Source: JACRFW01 sp964531745
GTDB lineage: Bacteria; Patescibacteriota; Patescibacteriia; Magasanikbacterales; GWA2-37-8
Direction of reading: 5' to 3'
NCBI GenBank assembly: GCA_964531745.1
Contig: CAZHFX010000001.1
Coordinates: 1 to 54,914, forward strand
Length of the DNA stretch: 54,914 bases
The translations under genes and the position numbers were made by a program. Positions 8,163-17,464 of this stretch are shown one piece after another. The stretch's first letter is position 1. Each line of letters begins with the position of its first letter. The notes beneath the pieces were generated by a model that saw nothing but the letters and a program-made list of their open reading frames with translations, did not search any database and was not told where the DNA came from.

Positions 8163-9278
8163 TTAAACTGTAATTCTTGGTATATGATGGGCGATGCGGG
8201 TTACTATTTCGTAATTTATCGTATGGGCCTGCTTGGCCAATTCATCAGCAGTGATTTCGGCCCGGCCTTGCCGTCCAATCAGCGTGACAGTGTCCCCCGC
8301 TTTGGCATCTTTGACGCCGGTAACGTCCACCATGGCGAGGTTCATACAGACACGGCCGCGTATCGGACAGCGCGCGCCCCTGACGAGCACAGAGGCGTTG
8401 TCGCCAAATCTACGATCATAGCCATCGGCATAGCCAACCGGGATAGTCGCCAGCCGTGTCAGACGTTTCGTGACGTAGCTCCCACCGTAGCCAATAGGGG
8501 TATTCTTTGGCAGTATTTTCATCTGAATAATTTTTGTGCGCCAGGACAAAACCGGCAGTAAAGAAATTTTCTTTTTGAGTATTCTTGCTGGGTATAAACC
8601 ATACACAGTCAATCCTGCGCGCACGCCGTCCGCGCGCATTTCCGGGTATAAAATAGCGGCGGCCGAACAGGCCATGTGTCTAAATGGAGCCGCTATTCCC
8701 GTTTGACGCAATTTTGTGTTCACTTCATTAAAGCACCGCCATTGCTTTTTGGTGACGCTGGAGTTTGATTCGCTGGAGGAAAAATGACTCCATATTCCCT
8801 CTATCGTTAAACGGCGAAACTGTTTAATTTTTTTAACAAAATCTACAATTTCCTGCGGCAATACGCCAACCCGCGCCGTGCCGGTATCTATCTTTATATG
8901 AACTTTAATTTGTCTGTTTGCCCGCTCCCCCGCTTGGTTGAGCATCTCGGCTTGTTTCAGCGTAAAAACTGGAAAAGCAACGTTATGCTTGGCCGCGACG
9001 CTGATTTTTTTGACGTCTAAATCAAGAATATCCAAAATTAAAATTGGTTTTTTTATTATTTTATTTTGAATAAGAGCGATCGCTTCGTCTAGTTCCACCA
9101 CGCACAGACGATCCGCCTGTTTATTGCGCGCGCAGAGACGGGCTATTTCTAAAAAACCGTGGCCGTAGGCGTTTGCCTTAATCACCGGCATTAACTCCAC
9201 TCCTCTGCCCACGGTTTGGCGGAGCGCACTGATATTTTTTTGGAGAGCTTTTTTGTCAATTTCTACCCAAGTGAGCAT
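8163..9278 (-). CDS. alr: Alanine racemase
   Basis: PLP-dependent enzyme interconverting L- and D-Ala for peptidoglycan; 371 aa, usual length. The PLP-binding lysine is K34 in MPVIKANAYGHG. The second catalytic base is the Tyr of the GYGGSY block, and the MNLAMVDVTGV block near the C terminus is typical. First gene of a two-gene unit with ftsQ, preceded by its own promoter (9334-9362). It supplies substrate to Ddl. Confidence 0.95.
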   Translation of the reverse strand: MLTWVEIDKKALQKNISALRQTVGRGVELMPVIKANAYGHGFLEIARLCARNKQADRLCVVELDEAIALIQNKIIKKPILILDILDLDVKKISVAAKHNVAFPVFTLKQAEMLNQAGERANRQIKVHIKIDTGTARVGVLPQEIVDFVKKIKQFRRLTIEGIWSHFSSSESNSSVTKKQWRCFNEVNTKLRQTGIAAPFRHMACSAAAILYPEMRADGVRAGLTVYGLYPARILKKKISLLPVLSWRTKIIQMKILPKNTPIGYGGSYVTKRLTRLATIPVGYADGYDRRFGDNASVLVRGARCPIRGRVCMNLAMVDVTGVKDAKAGDTVTLIGRQGRAEITADELAKQAHTINYEIVTRIAHHIPRITV

Positions 9279-9333
9279 AGGTCTGATTTTGGACAGATAA
9301 ATTTAACAATCCTCAATTGACGAGGTTTATGTT

Positions 9334-9362
9334 AGTATACCGCATTCAGCGTTTTTCAACAA
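9334..9362 (-). promoter_or_regulatory. Candidate promoter for alr-ftsQ
   Basis: Reading the minus strand, TTGTTG (9357-9362), a 17-bp spacer and TATACT (9334-9339) lie in the gap between serS and alr. The predicted leader of about 50 nt contains a small CCTC/GAGG hairpin. Confidence 0.5.
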
Positions 9363-9369
9363 AACATCG

Positions 9370-10653
9370 CTAAATTTTGTCAAATCCGGTATATTTTTGC
9401 AACGCTGTTGGAATCAAGATGCTACCGTCCGCCTGTTGAAAATTTTCCATGACAGCGATTAGCGTTCGTCCAATAGCAAAGACAGTGGCGTCATTCATAT
9501 GGACGAATTCATTTTGTCCCGCGGCTCGTTTTACTTTGGTATTTAGGCGGCGAGATTGGAAATCGGTCATATAATCCGAGGTATGGGTTTCGCGGTATTT
9601 CTTCTGGCTTGGGATCCATGTTTCAACATCAAACTCGCGAAAATCCGGCAGGCCCATATCGCCGGTGCATTTGAGAACAATTTGGTAGGGCAACTCCAGC
9701 GACTGCATCAGGTACTCTTGCAAGCCGACGATCAAATCTTGTTCAGCCAAAGATTGTTCGGGCAGTCCAAAGATTTCAAATTCAATTTTATCAAACTGAT
9801 GCACCCGCAGAATGCCGCGGGTATCCTTGCCGTAGCTCCCGGCTTCACGGCGGAAGGCTGTTGAATAGCCGACAAATCGAAGCGGCAATTCTTTTTCAGA
9901 AAAAATTTTGTCCATGAACATGGGGCCCATGGTGTGTTCGGCGCTGCCGACCAGATACAGATCGTCGCTCGGTATGTGGTAGCGCTCCTCTTTCGGCTCC
10001 AACCGACCCATTTTATGCATTACCTCCGGACGGATCATAACCGGCGGAATAATAGGGATAAAAGGCGTCGCCGGAACTGTTAAATTTTTTTCAGAAATAA
10101 TTTTTTCCAATATTTCTTGATTGGTTGCGACTGCCAGCGCGTGATTGATGAGCGCGAACTGGAGCAGGGCTAATTTGCCTTTTAAGTATGTGAAACGCGC
10201 GCCTGCTACCACGCCAGCGGTTTCCATATCTATAAGCCCTCGTTTCTCGCCAAGAGCTAGATGGTCCAAAACGGGAAAACCAAATTTTTTTGGTTTTCCC
10301 CATTGCCTCACCACCTTATTTTCCGTTTCGTCTTTTCCAATCGGAACACTTTCGTGGCAAAGATTCGGCAATTTATAGAGGAGCGCCTGTAAAATGGCGA
10401 CTTTTTCTTTGAGCAAGGATTCTAACTCCTTAATTTCCCCGCCAACTTTTTTCATTTTTATAATTTGTTCTAGAGTTGGTTTAGTTTTGGATCCGGAGTT
10501 GCGCTCCGCGCGCAGAACGTCAATTTTTTTTTGTGATAAAACAATTTCTTCGTCCAGTTTGACAAACGCGCTCAGATCAACCGTCACATTTCGGCTTTTA
10601 TTATTTTTCTCCACTAGCTTTTGGTTTTCCCTGATAAACTTGATGTCTAGCAT
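9370..10653 (-). CDS. serS: Seryl-tRNA synthetase
   Basis: Class II synthetase charging tRNA-Ser; 427 aa. The N-terminal long helical arm (about 25-105) that binds the tRNA variable arm is followed by the class II core with GSAEHTMGPMFMDKI, FRREAGSYGKDTRGILRVHQF (motif 2 region) and the C-terminal motif 3. The ATG at 10653 (MLDIKFIREN, the canonical SerS start) is chosen over an upstream in-frame TTG at 10671, which would overlap the preceding stop. It is the last gene of the operon starting with greA. Confidence 0.95.
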   Translation of the reverse strand: MLDIKFIRENQKLVEKNNKSRNVTVDLSAFVKLDEEIVLSQKKIDVLRAERNSGSKTKPTLEQIIKMKKVGGEIKELESLLKEKVAILQALLYKLPNLCHESVPIGKDETENKVVRQWGKPKKFGFPVLDHLALGEKRGLIDMETAGVVAGARFTYLKGKLALLQFALINHALAVATNQEILEKIISEKNLTVPATPFIPIIPPVMIRPEVMHKMGRLEPKEERYHIPSDDLYLVGSAEHTMGPMFMDKIFSEKELPLRFVGYSTAFRREAGSYGKDTRGILRVHQFDKIEFEIFGLPEQSLAEQDLIVGLQEYLMQSLELPYQIVLKCTGDMGLPDFREFDVETWIPSQKKYRETHTSDYMTDFQSRRLNTKVKRAAGQNEFVHMNDATVFAIGRTLIAVMENFQQADGSILIPTALQKYTGFDKI

Positions 10654-10663
10654 ATAGCGGAAT

Positions 10664-11683
10664 TTAATCAATATACTTTTTAAGTATGATTTTACTATTC
10701 CTTATTATTTCTCCATTATTGCTGATTAAATTATTTCGGAGCGCTTCTTGATAGGTGAACCAGCCGTGCCCCGCCACTTCGCCGGAAGCGGATCGGTAAA
10801 TGCCGCCAGTGATGGCGCAAATATAAACATAAAGAAAAATTTGTAAATCGGAAGTAACGTTATAATTATATAGATGAGGCAAGGGTTCAATAAATCGAAT
10901 GTCGTATCCGGTTTCCTCTCGGCATTCTCTCCTGATTGTCGCTTTAATTTTTTCTTTATTTTCCACTACTCCTCCGGGAAATTCCCAAGTATTATTAAAT
11001 TCTGGACGTGGATCGCGGCGTTTTTGCATAAAAAATTTTCGATCTTTCACCAATATCGCTCCAGCCACTACCAGCTGGCGCGGACTGAATTCTCGCGCTA
11101 AAAAATATTTCAGCTGTGTCGCCGCCTGCCCGCGGTGGCTGATTAAATTTTTTTCTTCCGCCGGCATTTCCGCGAGCATCTTTTTAGCCGGCGGATAATA
11201 GAATATGGCGTCATAAGTCATTCCTTCCGCCAACGGTTTTTTTGATTCTTTTTGGACGATCACTCCGGCTAGCCGCCCCAGAAAAACCGAATAATTATCA
11301 TTTTTTGGATTAAAAAAACAGGCCGCTGTTTCAAAGGTCGCGCCGCGTTTTGCTTTGGGCGCTCCGGCCAGCTCGCGCAGTATTTTCGTCCGGCGCTCTT
11401 CAGGAGTGGCACCGTAGCGTTTAGCTTTAACTCCTGGGCGACCGCCAAGATGTTTGATAAAAAGACCGGTGTCTTCAGCGATGGTGGGGAGTTTTGATTT
11501 CTTGGCAAAAAACCGCGCTTTGTGAATGGCATTTTCTTCTGTGGTGGCAAACGGCTCTTCTAATTCAACGGCGTCCAAATGGATATCGCGCAAATTGACG
11601 AACGTAAATGGCAAATCCGCGAATTCTACCATGAGTTCTCTGAACTTCCCCAGATTTGTCGTGGCAATAAGAATTTTTTCCAT
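10664..11683 (-). CDS. Fusion of RdgB/HAM1-type dITP/XTP pyrophosphatase and a Nudix hydrolase
   Basis: 339-aa two-domain nucleotide-sanitation protein. Residues 1 to about 200 are RdgB-like, with the nucleotide-binding TTNLGKFREL, the catalytic EDTGLFIKHLGGRPGVKAKR and the closing SHRGQAATQLKYFL. These enzymes hydrolyse dITP/XTP to monophosphates. Residues about 205-330 are a Nudix domain with a complete Nudix box running from GGVVENKE to REECREETGY-like REC-REETGY (G..E.......RE..EE.G pattern). RdgB is normally a stand-alone protein of about 200 aa. Both active sites appear intact. Start ATG 11683; it lies between ribL and serS in one transcription unit. Substrate of the Nudix half is unknown. 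Confidence 0.9.
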   Translation of the reverse strand: MEKILIATTNLGKFRELMVEFADLPFTFVNLRDIHLDAVELEEPFATTEENAIHKARFFAKKSKLPTIAEDTGLFIKHLGGRPGVKAKRYGATPEERRTKILRELAGAPKAKRGATFETAACFFNPKNDNYSVFLGRLAGVIVQKESKKPLAEGMTYDAIFYYPPAKKMLAEMPAEEKNLISHRGQAATQLKYFLAREFSPRQLVVAGAILVKDRKFFMQKRRDPRPEFNNTWEFPGGVVENKEKIKATIRRECREETGYDIRFIEPLPHLYNYNVTSDLQIFLYVYICAITGGIYRSASGEVAGHGWFTYQEALRNNLISNNGEIIRNSKIILKKYID

Positions 11684-11698
11684 ACGATTTTGCCTCGT

Positions 11699-12094
11699 TT
11701 AACTCGGCGTTAATTTTGAGCTTTTATATTTCTCCGGAATGTATGGCGACAAACGGACAATTCGCGCGCTGTCGTCTAATACTTTTTCCAGATCATCAAG
11801 AAAAAATTTTTGGTCATACCCGAGCGCCACCACTTGCGGTTTTTCTTCAGCCACTATTCGGTGTTTGTTGTCCACGTATCCAAGAAGAATCTTGTTTGCC
11901 AAACCCAGGGTTTCCACGTTTTTAATCCGTGTTTCCTGATTGTTGTAAGGCCTTCTCCATTTCACTTTCTCTACTGTGTTATCCCGCGCTACCACCACAA
12001 CCAAATAATCGCCATACTCCTTGGCTTCCTTAAGCATGTGGATATGGCCGGGGTGTAAAATATCAAATGTGCCAAAAACTATCACCTTTTTCAT
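11699..12094 (-). CDS. Archaeal RibL-like FAD synthase / cytidylyltransferase-family protein
   Basis: 131-aa nucleotidyltransferase with the HxGH motif at residues 14-17 (FGTFDILHPGHIHML). The sequence closely follows the archaeal FAD synthetase RibL pattern: GTFDILHPGH, VVVVARDNTVEKVK with following R-P, RIKNVETL, ILLGY and VALGYDQ. Family relatives include glycerol-3-phosphate cytidylyltransferase. RibL transfers AMP from ATP to FMN, making FAD. Riboflavin and lumazine synthase genes elsewhere in the window give flavin context. Fold assignment is firm; FAD synthase rather than another cytidylyltransferase is likely but not proven. Confidence 0.75.
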   Translation of the reverse strand: MKKVIVFGTFDILHPGHIHMLKEAKEYGDYLVVVVARDNTVEKVKWRRPYNNQETRIKNVETLGLANKILLGYVDNKHRIVAEEKPQVVALGYDQKFFLDDLEKVLDDSARIVRLSPYIPEKYKSSKLTPS

Positions 12095-12109
12095 AGGATG
12101 ACGTTCGGC

Positions 12110-13591
12110 CTATTTTTCAGGCCGGAGCGTCGGGAACAGGATCACCTCTTTTAAATTTTCCGCTCCAACGATTAATTTAACGAATCGGTCTATACCCATG
12201 CCCAGGCCGGCTGTGGGCGGCATGCCGTGTTTCAGCGCCTCCACGAAATCTTGGTCATAGGGCATGCTTTCTTCATCCCCCGCCTCTTTGTTGGCCGCTT
12301 GTTCCTTAAAACGAGCCTCTTGATCCAACGGATCATTCAGCTCGGAAAAAGCGTTGCAGAGCTCATTGCCGCCGACGCACAGAAGCTGGAAACGCTCTAC
12401 ATATCTAGGATCTTCCGCTTTTCGTTTGGACAGGGGTGAGAGCTCAACCGGATGGTCAATCATGAACAGCGGGTTTACAATTCGCGGTCGGACAAAATGT
12501 TTATAAATATCATCAATAAGTTTGCCGCGCCCGGAGCCTGGTTCAATACCCGCCGTTTTCATTTTTTTGGCGGCTTTAAAAAGTGAAACTTGATCAGGGA
12601 AGTCTTCAATATCCAGTTTGGCGTATTCTTTAATAATGGCGCGCATAGTTTGGCGCGGATAGGGCGGAGTAAAATTTACCTTTTGCCCGTCAACAGTGAA
12701 CGCGAGCGGTACCCCCGCTACTTTAAGGAGCTTGGGCAACAAATCCTCCATTAAATCCATGAGTGTAGTGTAGTCGGCATAGGCTTGGTAAAATTCAATC
12801 TGGGTGAACTCCGGATTATGATTTTGGTCTATCCCCTCATTCCGAAAACACTTGGCTATTTCATAGACTTTTTCAAAACCGCCTACTACTAATCGTTTCA
12901 AATAAAGTTCGGGCGCGATGCGCAGGTACAGCGGGATATCAAGCGCGTTATGATGGGTGACAAACGGTTTGGCGTTGGCTCCGCCGTAAAGAGCTTGTAA
13001 AATTGGCGTCTCCACTTCATAAAATCCCCGCGCGTCAAAATAGTTGCGTAATTCTTTCACCAACACGCTGCGTACTTTCGCGATCCGCATTGATTCTTCG
13101 TTGGCCAACAAATCAAGATAGCGCTGGCGGTAGCGAGTTTCAACGTCGGTAAGCCCGTGCCACTTTTCCGGCAGCGGTAGGAGAGTTTTAGCGAGCAACA
13201 CGCATCTTTTAACCAGCACGCTTATCTCTCCCTTCTTGGTGGCGAACATCTCGCCTTCAATATTTAAAAAATCGCCGATATCAATAGCGGTATTGACAAA
13301 GGCGAATTTTTCTTGGCCCAATTTTTCCAGCGAAAAAACTATTTGCAAATTCCCGGAAGCGTCAGTCAAATGTCCAAAAGTGATTTTGCCCATGTCACGA
13401 CGGCTGATCAGCCGTCCGGCCACCACGACTTTAGAACCGGCGGCCGCCGATTTGGCAGAGGCCAAAGTGTGCGTGCGCCGGGAGCGGGCCGGATATGGCT
13501 CAACGCCGGTTTTTTTGAGCGTTTCCAAATGCTCCAGGCGGATGACATCTTCGCGGATATTTTCGGGAGAAAATTTGGGCTGGACGGGCAT
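12110..13591 (-). CDS. lysS: Lysyl-tRNA synthetase, class II
   Basis: 493 aa, usual length. The N-terminal OB-fold anticodon domain (VVVAGRLISRRDMGKITFGHL) is followed by the class II catalytic core: motif 2 with RNEGIDQNHNPEFTQIEFYQ and motif 3 with GLGMGIDRFVKLI. It is cytoplasmic and charges tRNA-Lys. It starts three bases after the greA stop, in the same operon. Confidence 0.96.
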   Translation of the reverse strand: MPVQPKFSPENIREDVIRLEHLETLKKTGVEPYPARSRRTHTLASAKSAAAGSKVVVAGRLISRRDMGKITFGHLTDASGNLQIVFSLEKLGQEKFAFVNTAIDIGDFLNIEGEMFATKKGEISVLVKRCVLLAKTLLPLPEKWHGLTDVETRYRQRYLDLLANEESMRIAKVRSVLVKELRNYFDARGFYEVETPILQALYGGANAKPFVTHHNALDIPLYLRIAPELYLKRLVVGGFEKVYEIAKCFRNEGIDQNHNPEFTQIEFYQAYADYTTLMDLMEDLLPKLLKVAGVPLAFTVDGQKVNFTPPYPRQTMRAIIKEYAKLDIEDFPDQVSLFKAAKKMKTAGIEPGSGRGKLIDDIYKHFVRPRIVNPLFMIDHPVELSPLSKRKAEDPRYVERFQLLCVGGNELCNAFSELNDPLDQEARFKEQAANKEAGDEESMPYDQDFVEALKHGMPPTAGLGMGIDRFVKLIVGAENLKEVILFPTLRPEK

Positions 13592-13594
13592 AAA

Positions 13595-14056
13595 TTACTT
13601 GATTTCTAAAATTTTGTATTTCATTTTCCCGGCCGGCGTTGTGACCTCAACGGTTTCGCCAGCTTTATGGCCCAAAAAAGCTTCGCCCAACGGCGATTCG
13701 TTGGAAATTAAGCCTTTTACCGGGTTAATTTCTTGCGGCCCGACAATGGTATAACTTTTTTCTTTTCCTCCCGTCTGAACTTTTAGCGTGCTTCCCACCG
13801 ACACCACGCCGATTCCTTGCTTCACAATTATGGAGGCATTCGCGATGATTTTTTCAAGTGCTTGCAATCTTCCTTGTGTCCAGGACATATCCTCGCGCGC
13901 TTGGTGGTATTCGGCATTTTCGGAAAGATCTCCTTGCTGTTTGGCTTCATCAATGCGCTTGGCAATCTCCGGTATAGTGGTACTTTTGATTATTTCGTAT
14001 TCTTTTTCTAGTTCAGCCAAACTCTCGGCGGTCATATAGTGGATAGGTTCGTCCAT
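13595..14056 (-). CDS. greA: Transcription elongation factor GreA
   Basis: 153-aa factor that rescues backtracked RNA polymerase by stimulating transcript cleavage. The N-terminal coiled coil carries the acidic tip GDLSENAEYHQAR, and the C-terminal FKBP-like domain has NPVKGLISNESPLGEAFLGHKAGE. The ATG at 14056 (MDEPIHYMT) is preferred; an upstream TTG at 14089 would lie at the predicted transcription start of the promoter at 14097-14124. It heads the operon greA-lysS-ribL-rdgB/nudix-serS. A second, more divergent GreA paralogue is at 52085. Confidence 0.95.
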   Translation of the reverse strand: MDEPIHYMTAESLAELEKEYEIIKSTTIPEIAKRIDEAKQQGDLSENAEYHQAREDMSWTQGRLQALEKIIANASIIVKQGIGVVSVGSTLKVQTGGKEKSYTIVGPQEINPVKGLISNESPLGEAFLGHKAGETVEVTTPAGKMKYKILEIK

Positions 14057-14096
14057 ACGGTATTTTATATTTATAAAAAATAAAAACAATAAATGT

Positions 14097-14124
14097 AGTA
14101 TAGCATAGAACTAGTCGGTGTCAA
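14097..14124 (-). promoter_or_regulatory. Strong sigma-70-like promoter for the greA-lysS operon
   Basis: On the minus strand, perfect -35 TTGACA (14119-14124), 16-bp spacer and TATACT (14097-14102). The transcript would begin near 14090, leaving an AT-rich leader of about 34 nt with no Shine-Dalgarno. The -35 overlaps the very end of the PBP2 gene. Confidence 0.75.
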
Positions 14125-16103
14125 CTTCTAGGAAGAAGGTACCTTTTCCCCCACCACTCCAGAAAACCATTGACGATTGGCAGGGCGGTCGCGCCTCCTT
14201 CCCCGCCATCTTCCACTAAAACAGTAACGACAATTTGCGGGTCGGTAAAGGGGGCGAAGGCGGTAAACCAGGCGTGTGTCGGGTGAGTTTTGCTCCATTG
14301 AGCTGTTCCGGTTTTACCCGCCGCCGTAAAGGGCAGCGTTTTAAGGGGCTGGCAACTGCCGTAGGCGACGCAATCACGCATCCCCTCTCTTACAGTGGTT
14401 AAATTTTGTTTTGAAACAAGCCCGTTGGGACGGTCCGGAAATTGAAAAATCATCGTTTTTTTAGTCATCGGATCGGTAACAGATTTTCCAACATGAGGAG
14501 TAATGATGGCGCCGCCATTCGCGACCGCCGCTGTCCACACGGCCACCTGGAGCGGCGTTGTCAAAACGTCGCCTTGTCCGATGGAGATATTGTAAGTGTC
14601 CCCAACATACCAAGTTTCGCCTTTCGTCCTCTGTTTCCATTCCTTGCTGGGGAGAAAACCACCGTTTTCACCAGGTAAATCAATGCCAGTATCGCGCGAT
14701 AGGCCGAACGCCTCAAGGTAGCGGCGGATGGTCTCAACTCCTAAACCGGCGAAACGTTCGTAGCCGCCGCCAATATAATAGAAAAAAGTATTTACCGACC
14801 AGGCCAGCGCCTTAAGAACGTTGGTAGCACCGTGTCCTCCGGCCTTCCAATCTTTGAAGAGTTGTCCGCCGATGACAATACCACCCACGCTGTTGAAACT
14901 GGTGGTTTTGGTAATAATACCTTCCTGCAGGGCGGCGGCGGAGATTAAGAGTTTAATGGTTGACCCAGGCGGATAAGAACCGGCAATAACGCGATTAAAA
15001 AGCGGGTGATCGGGATCATTTAGATAATTGCTGTAGGTAGCTAGATCAATGCCGCTGGAAAATTTATTATTATCAAACGCCGGCCAATTTACCAAAGCAA
15101 GAACTTCTCCGGTGTTGGGGTTGAGCGCGACGGCGGCAATGCGGCGTTTTTTGACGCGCTCAGCGGTTGCTCTCACCAAACTTTCCAGTTTTTTCTGGGC
15201 TTCTAAATCTATAGTGAGGTTCAAATTTTGCCCCGGCACCGGTGGATCTACCGCTAAAACTGCCTGCTCTTTACCGGCCGCGTTCACTTCAATTTTTTTT
15301 CGTCCGTAATGACCGCGCAAATAAGATTCGTATTTTTTTTCTACGCCGATTTTTCCAATATTATCAGACGTTAGATATCCTTGATTATGCCGGACGCGCA
15401 GTTCTTGTTCATCCAATTTACCAAGATATCCCAAAACGTGAGAGAGCGAGAGAGTGGAAGTATTCACTGCCGGCGAGTAACTGCGCTGATTGCCTGATTC
15501 AACAGCGACACCGGGTAAATCGGCGTTTTGCACATAGAGGGTGAGAGCGGTGGTATAGTCCAAGTTTTCCTTCAGGGTAATGGATTCATAGCTATACGCG
15601 TTGTATTTGGCCAGCAATATTTTAATATCGTCGGTTGATCGGCCGCTAATTTCAGCTATATGATTAAGAATATCGTCGCGTTTATCCGGATCGCGCGGCA
15701 GATCCTGCGGAATTATCGCCAAAGAAAAACTTGGTATGTTTTGAGTGAGCTCGCGGTTGAAGCGGTCGTAAATAATGCCGCGTTCGGCCGGAATGGGCGT
15801 GAGCCGAACGCGATTGCCCTCGGCGAGCGACCGGTAGTAATCCCCATTTATAATTTGTAAATAAAAAACTCTGCTAAAAATAAGAACGAGACCGATAATT
15901 ATGGTCGTGAGAAAGACATTTATCGCGCGCACAGAAATGCTGGTGCCCAAGTAGCGGGTGGTGTGAGCCACCGAGAGCCGATTTCGTTCAGCCCCCTCGA
16001 TGTCAAGTGATTCTTCAATCCACCTTGTTCTGTATTTGTCGGTTAAATCGCCGCGGGACGCGTCGGCTGAGGCAATGGTAAAAAAATCTTTGTCCATGGG
16101 CAT
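14121..16103 (-). CDS. mrdA: Penicillin-binding protein 2 (rod-elongation transpeptidase)
   Basis: 660-aa class B PBP that cross-links peptidoglycan during lateral elongation with the MreBCD system. The cytoplasmic tail is 1-58, the single transmembrane anchor about 59-77, then the PBP dimerisation domain and the transpeptidase domain. Active-site motifs are all present: STIK with Ser381, SVN (near 435) and KTGTAQW. The last gene of the mre cluster, it starts four bases after the mreD stop. MrdA rather than FtsI is inferred from the neighbours. Confidence 0.92.
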   Translation of the reverse strand: MPMDKDFFTIASADASRGDLTDKYRTRWIEESLDIEGAERNRLSVAHTTRYLGTSISVRAINVFLTTIIIGLVLIFSRVFYLQIINGDYYRSLAEGNRVRLTPIPAERGIIYDRFNRELTQNIPSFSLAIIPQDLPRDPDKRDDILNHIAEISGRSTDDIKILLAKYNAYSYESITLKENLDYTTALTLYVQNADLPGVAVESGNQRSYSPAVNTSTLSLSHVLGYLGKLDEQELRVRHNQGYLTSDNIGKIGVEKKYESYLRGHYGRKKIEVNAAGKEQAVLAVDPPVPGQNLNLTIDLEAQKKLESLVRATAERVKKRRIAAVALNPNTGEVLALVNWPAFDNNKFSSGIDLATYSNYLNDPDHPLFNRVIAGSYPPGSTIKLLISAAALQEGIITKTTSFNSVGGIVIGGQLFKDWKAGGHGATNVLKALAWSVNTFFYYIGGGYERFAGLGVETIRRYLEAFGLSRDTGIDLPGENGGFLPSKEWKQRTKGETWYVGDTYNISIGQGDVLTTPLQVAVWTAAVANGGAIITPHVGKSVTDPMTKKTMIFQFPDRPNGLVSKQNLTTVREGMRDCVAYGSCQPLKTLPFTAAGKTGTAQWSKTHPTHAWFTAFAPFTDPQIVVTVLVEDGGEGGATALPIVNGFLEWWGKRYLLPRS

Positions 16104-16107
16104 ACAC

Positions 16108-16635
16108 TTATAAACCGATGTAACGGGGATTAAATCGTCTGGAGAACAACCGGCTGAAAAGATACAGCGACGTCAGCGCGCCGGCGTTAATCAGCCCCTC
16201 AACAAGCAGATCGGAAAAAAAGTTCCATTGCAAAGAATAATCTGTCATTTTGAATAATGCCGCACCGCTGATAAAGGTGAGAAATAAAATGCGGTAGCTG
16301 ATGAGAGCCGTGAATCCGCACAGCAATACAATATACCATGAGTGATTGGTAAAAATATTTAAGAGCAGCCAGTGTTCCATGAAGAGGCTGAAAAGAAGCG
16401 CGGCCGTAGATAAGCCGAAGGGCAAAGAAGAAAATAATTCGGCGCTGAAAGAAAGCGGCAGAGCCGCCCACAAAACGAACGGATTATTTTTATAAATAAC
16501 CAACCACAACAAAATGATAAATAAAAAGTTAAGCCGGTTGATCGGATATGGTGAAAGATAAATAAATAAAATATGGATTAAAAAAATCAAAAATCCCCCT
16601 CCCGTCAAGAGCAACGTTTTGAGGGCGAAACGCAT
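16108..16635 (-). CDS. mreD: MreD-like rod-shape membrane protein
   Basis: 175-aa integral membrane protein with about five hydrophobic segments and few conserved residues, as usual for MreD. The assignment comes mainly from position: it sits exactly between mreC (one base away) and PBP2 in the canonical mreB-mreC-mreD-mrdA order. Scaffold of the elongasome in the membrane. Confidence 0.75.
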   Translation of the reverse strand: MRFALKTLLLTGGGFLIFLIHILFIYLSPYPINRLNFLFIILLWLVIYKNNPFVLWAALPLSFSAELFSSLPFGLSTAALLFSLFMEHWLLLNIFTNHSWYIVLLCGFTALISYRILFLTFISGAALFKMTDYSLQWNFFSDLLVEGLINAGALTSLYLFSRLFSRRFNPRYIGL

Positions 16636-16636
16636 A

Positions 16637-17440
16637 TCAGCGAGTCAAAAGCGCGCCAACCACGGTGAGCTTGGATAAATCCGCGACCGAGTTTAAGATC
16701 GCCTGCTGAAACGGTTTATACGGTTCATTCTCAATCACGGCTACTGTGCCAATTAAAAGACCGCGCGGAATATTTTTTTCAAGACCGGAACTCACCACCT
16801 GATCTCCAATACGGACCGCCTCATCGCGAGGTATAAGATTCATGCGCAAACTGATGCCATATCCACCTTCCACCACTCCCAAACCGCGGTTATTATTAAG
16901 AATTACCGCGCTAATTTTACTTTGGTTGTCGTTAATCAGCCGGACGGTGGCGATATTAGGTTCCACCTTCAAAATTTTGCCGATCAATATTCCTTCTTCG
17001 GCCACAACCGGCTGATCGGCGACGAGGCCGGCGGTTGAACCTCGGTCAATCAGCACCGTTTGGCCGACGGTCAAAAGCTCTTTTCCGATTATATTGGCTA
17101 CCACCATCGGCGCCGGCTGTTTTTTGTGGAAAGTTAAAAGTTGGCGCAATTCGTTATTCTCTTCAAGCAGAAGAGCGGCCGCGGCCTTATCAACTGCCTG
17201 GCGGGCGACGGTCGCGAGACACGCTCGATAAGAAGAAATAAATTCATCTTTATTTTTAAATACTTGATAACGATCGCCGAGATTGATGCTGATGGTTGAG
17301 AGCGAGCTAAGCATCGGAGTGGCGATGGAACGCAAAAATATCTCTAGCGGCGCGATCAGTTTGGCATAGTGCAGAATAACTAACACGCCAAAAACGAAAA
17401 TCAGATACAGATATTTTTTTCTACCCGATCGGTCAGGCAT
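16637..17440 (-). CDS. mreC: Rod shape-determining protein MreC
   Basis: 267 aa. A transmembrane helix near residues 10-27 is followed by a coiled coil (about 75-105, including LLLEENNELRQLL) and the beta-barrel MreC domain with VVANIIGKE, GSTAGLVADQPVVAEEG and GDQVVSSGLEKNIPRGLLIG. The last is the family hallmark. It links MreB filaments to periplasmic-side PBPs. Co-transcribed with mreB, 24 bp downstream of it. Confidence 0.92.
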   Translation of the reverse strand: MPDRSGRKKYLYLIFVFGVLVILHYAKLIAPLEIFLRSIATPMLSSLSTISINLGDRYQVFKNKDEFISSYRACLATVARQAVDKAAAALLLEENNELRQLLTFHKKQPAPMVVANIIGKELLTVGQTVLIDRGSTAGLVADQPVVAEEGILIGKILKVEPNIATVRLINDNQSKISAVILNNNRGLGVVEGGYGISLRMNLIPRDEAVRIGDQVVSSGLEKNIPRGLLIGTVAVIENEPYKPFQQAILNSVADLSKLTVVGALLTR

Positions 17441-17464
17441 AAAAAGATACGGCGGAAAGGCCGT

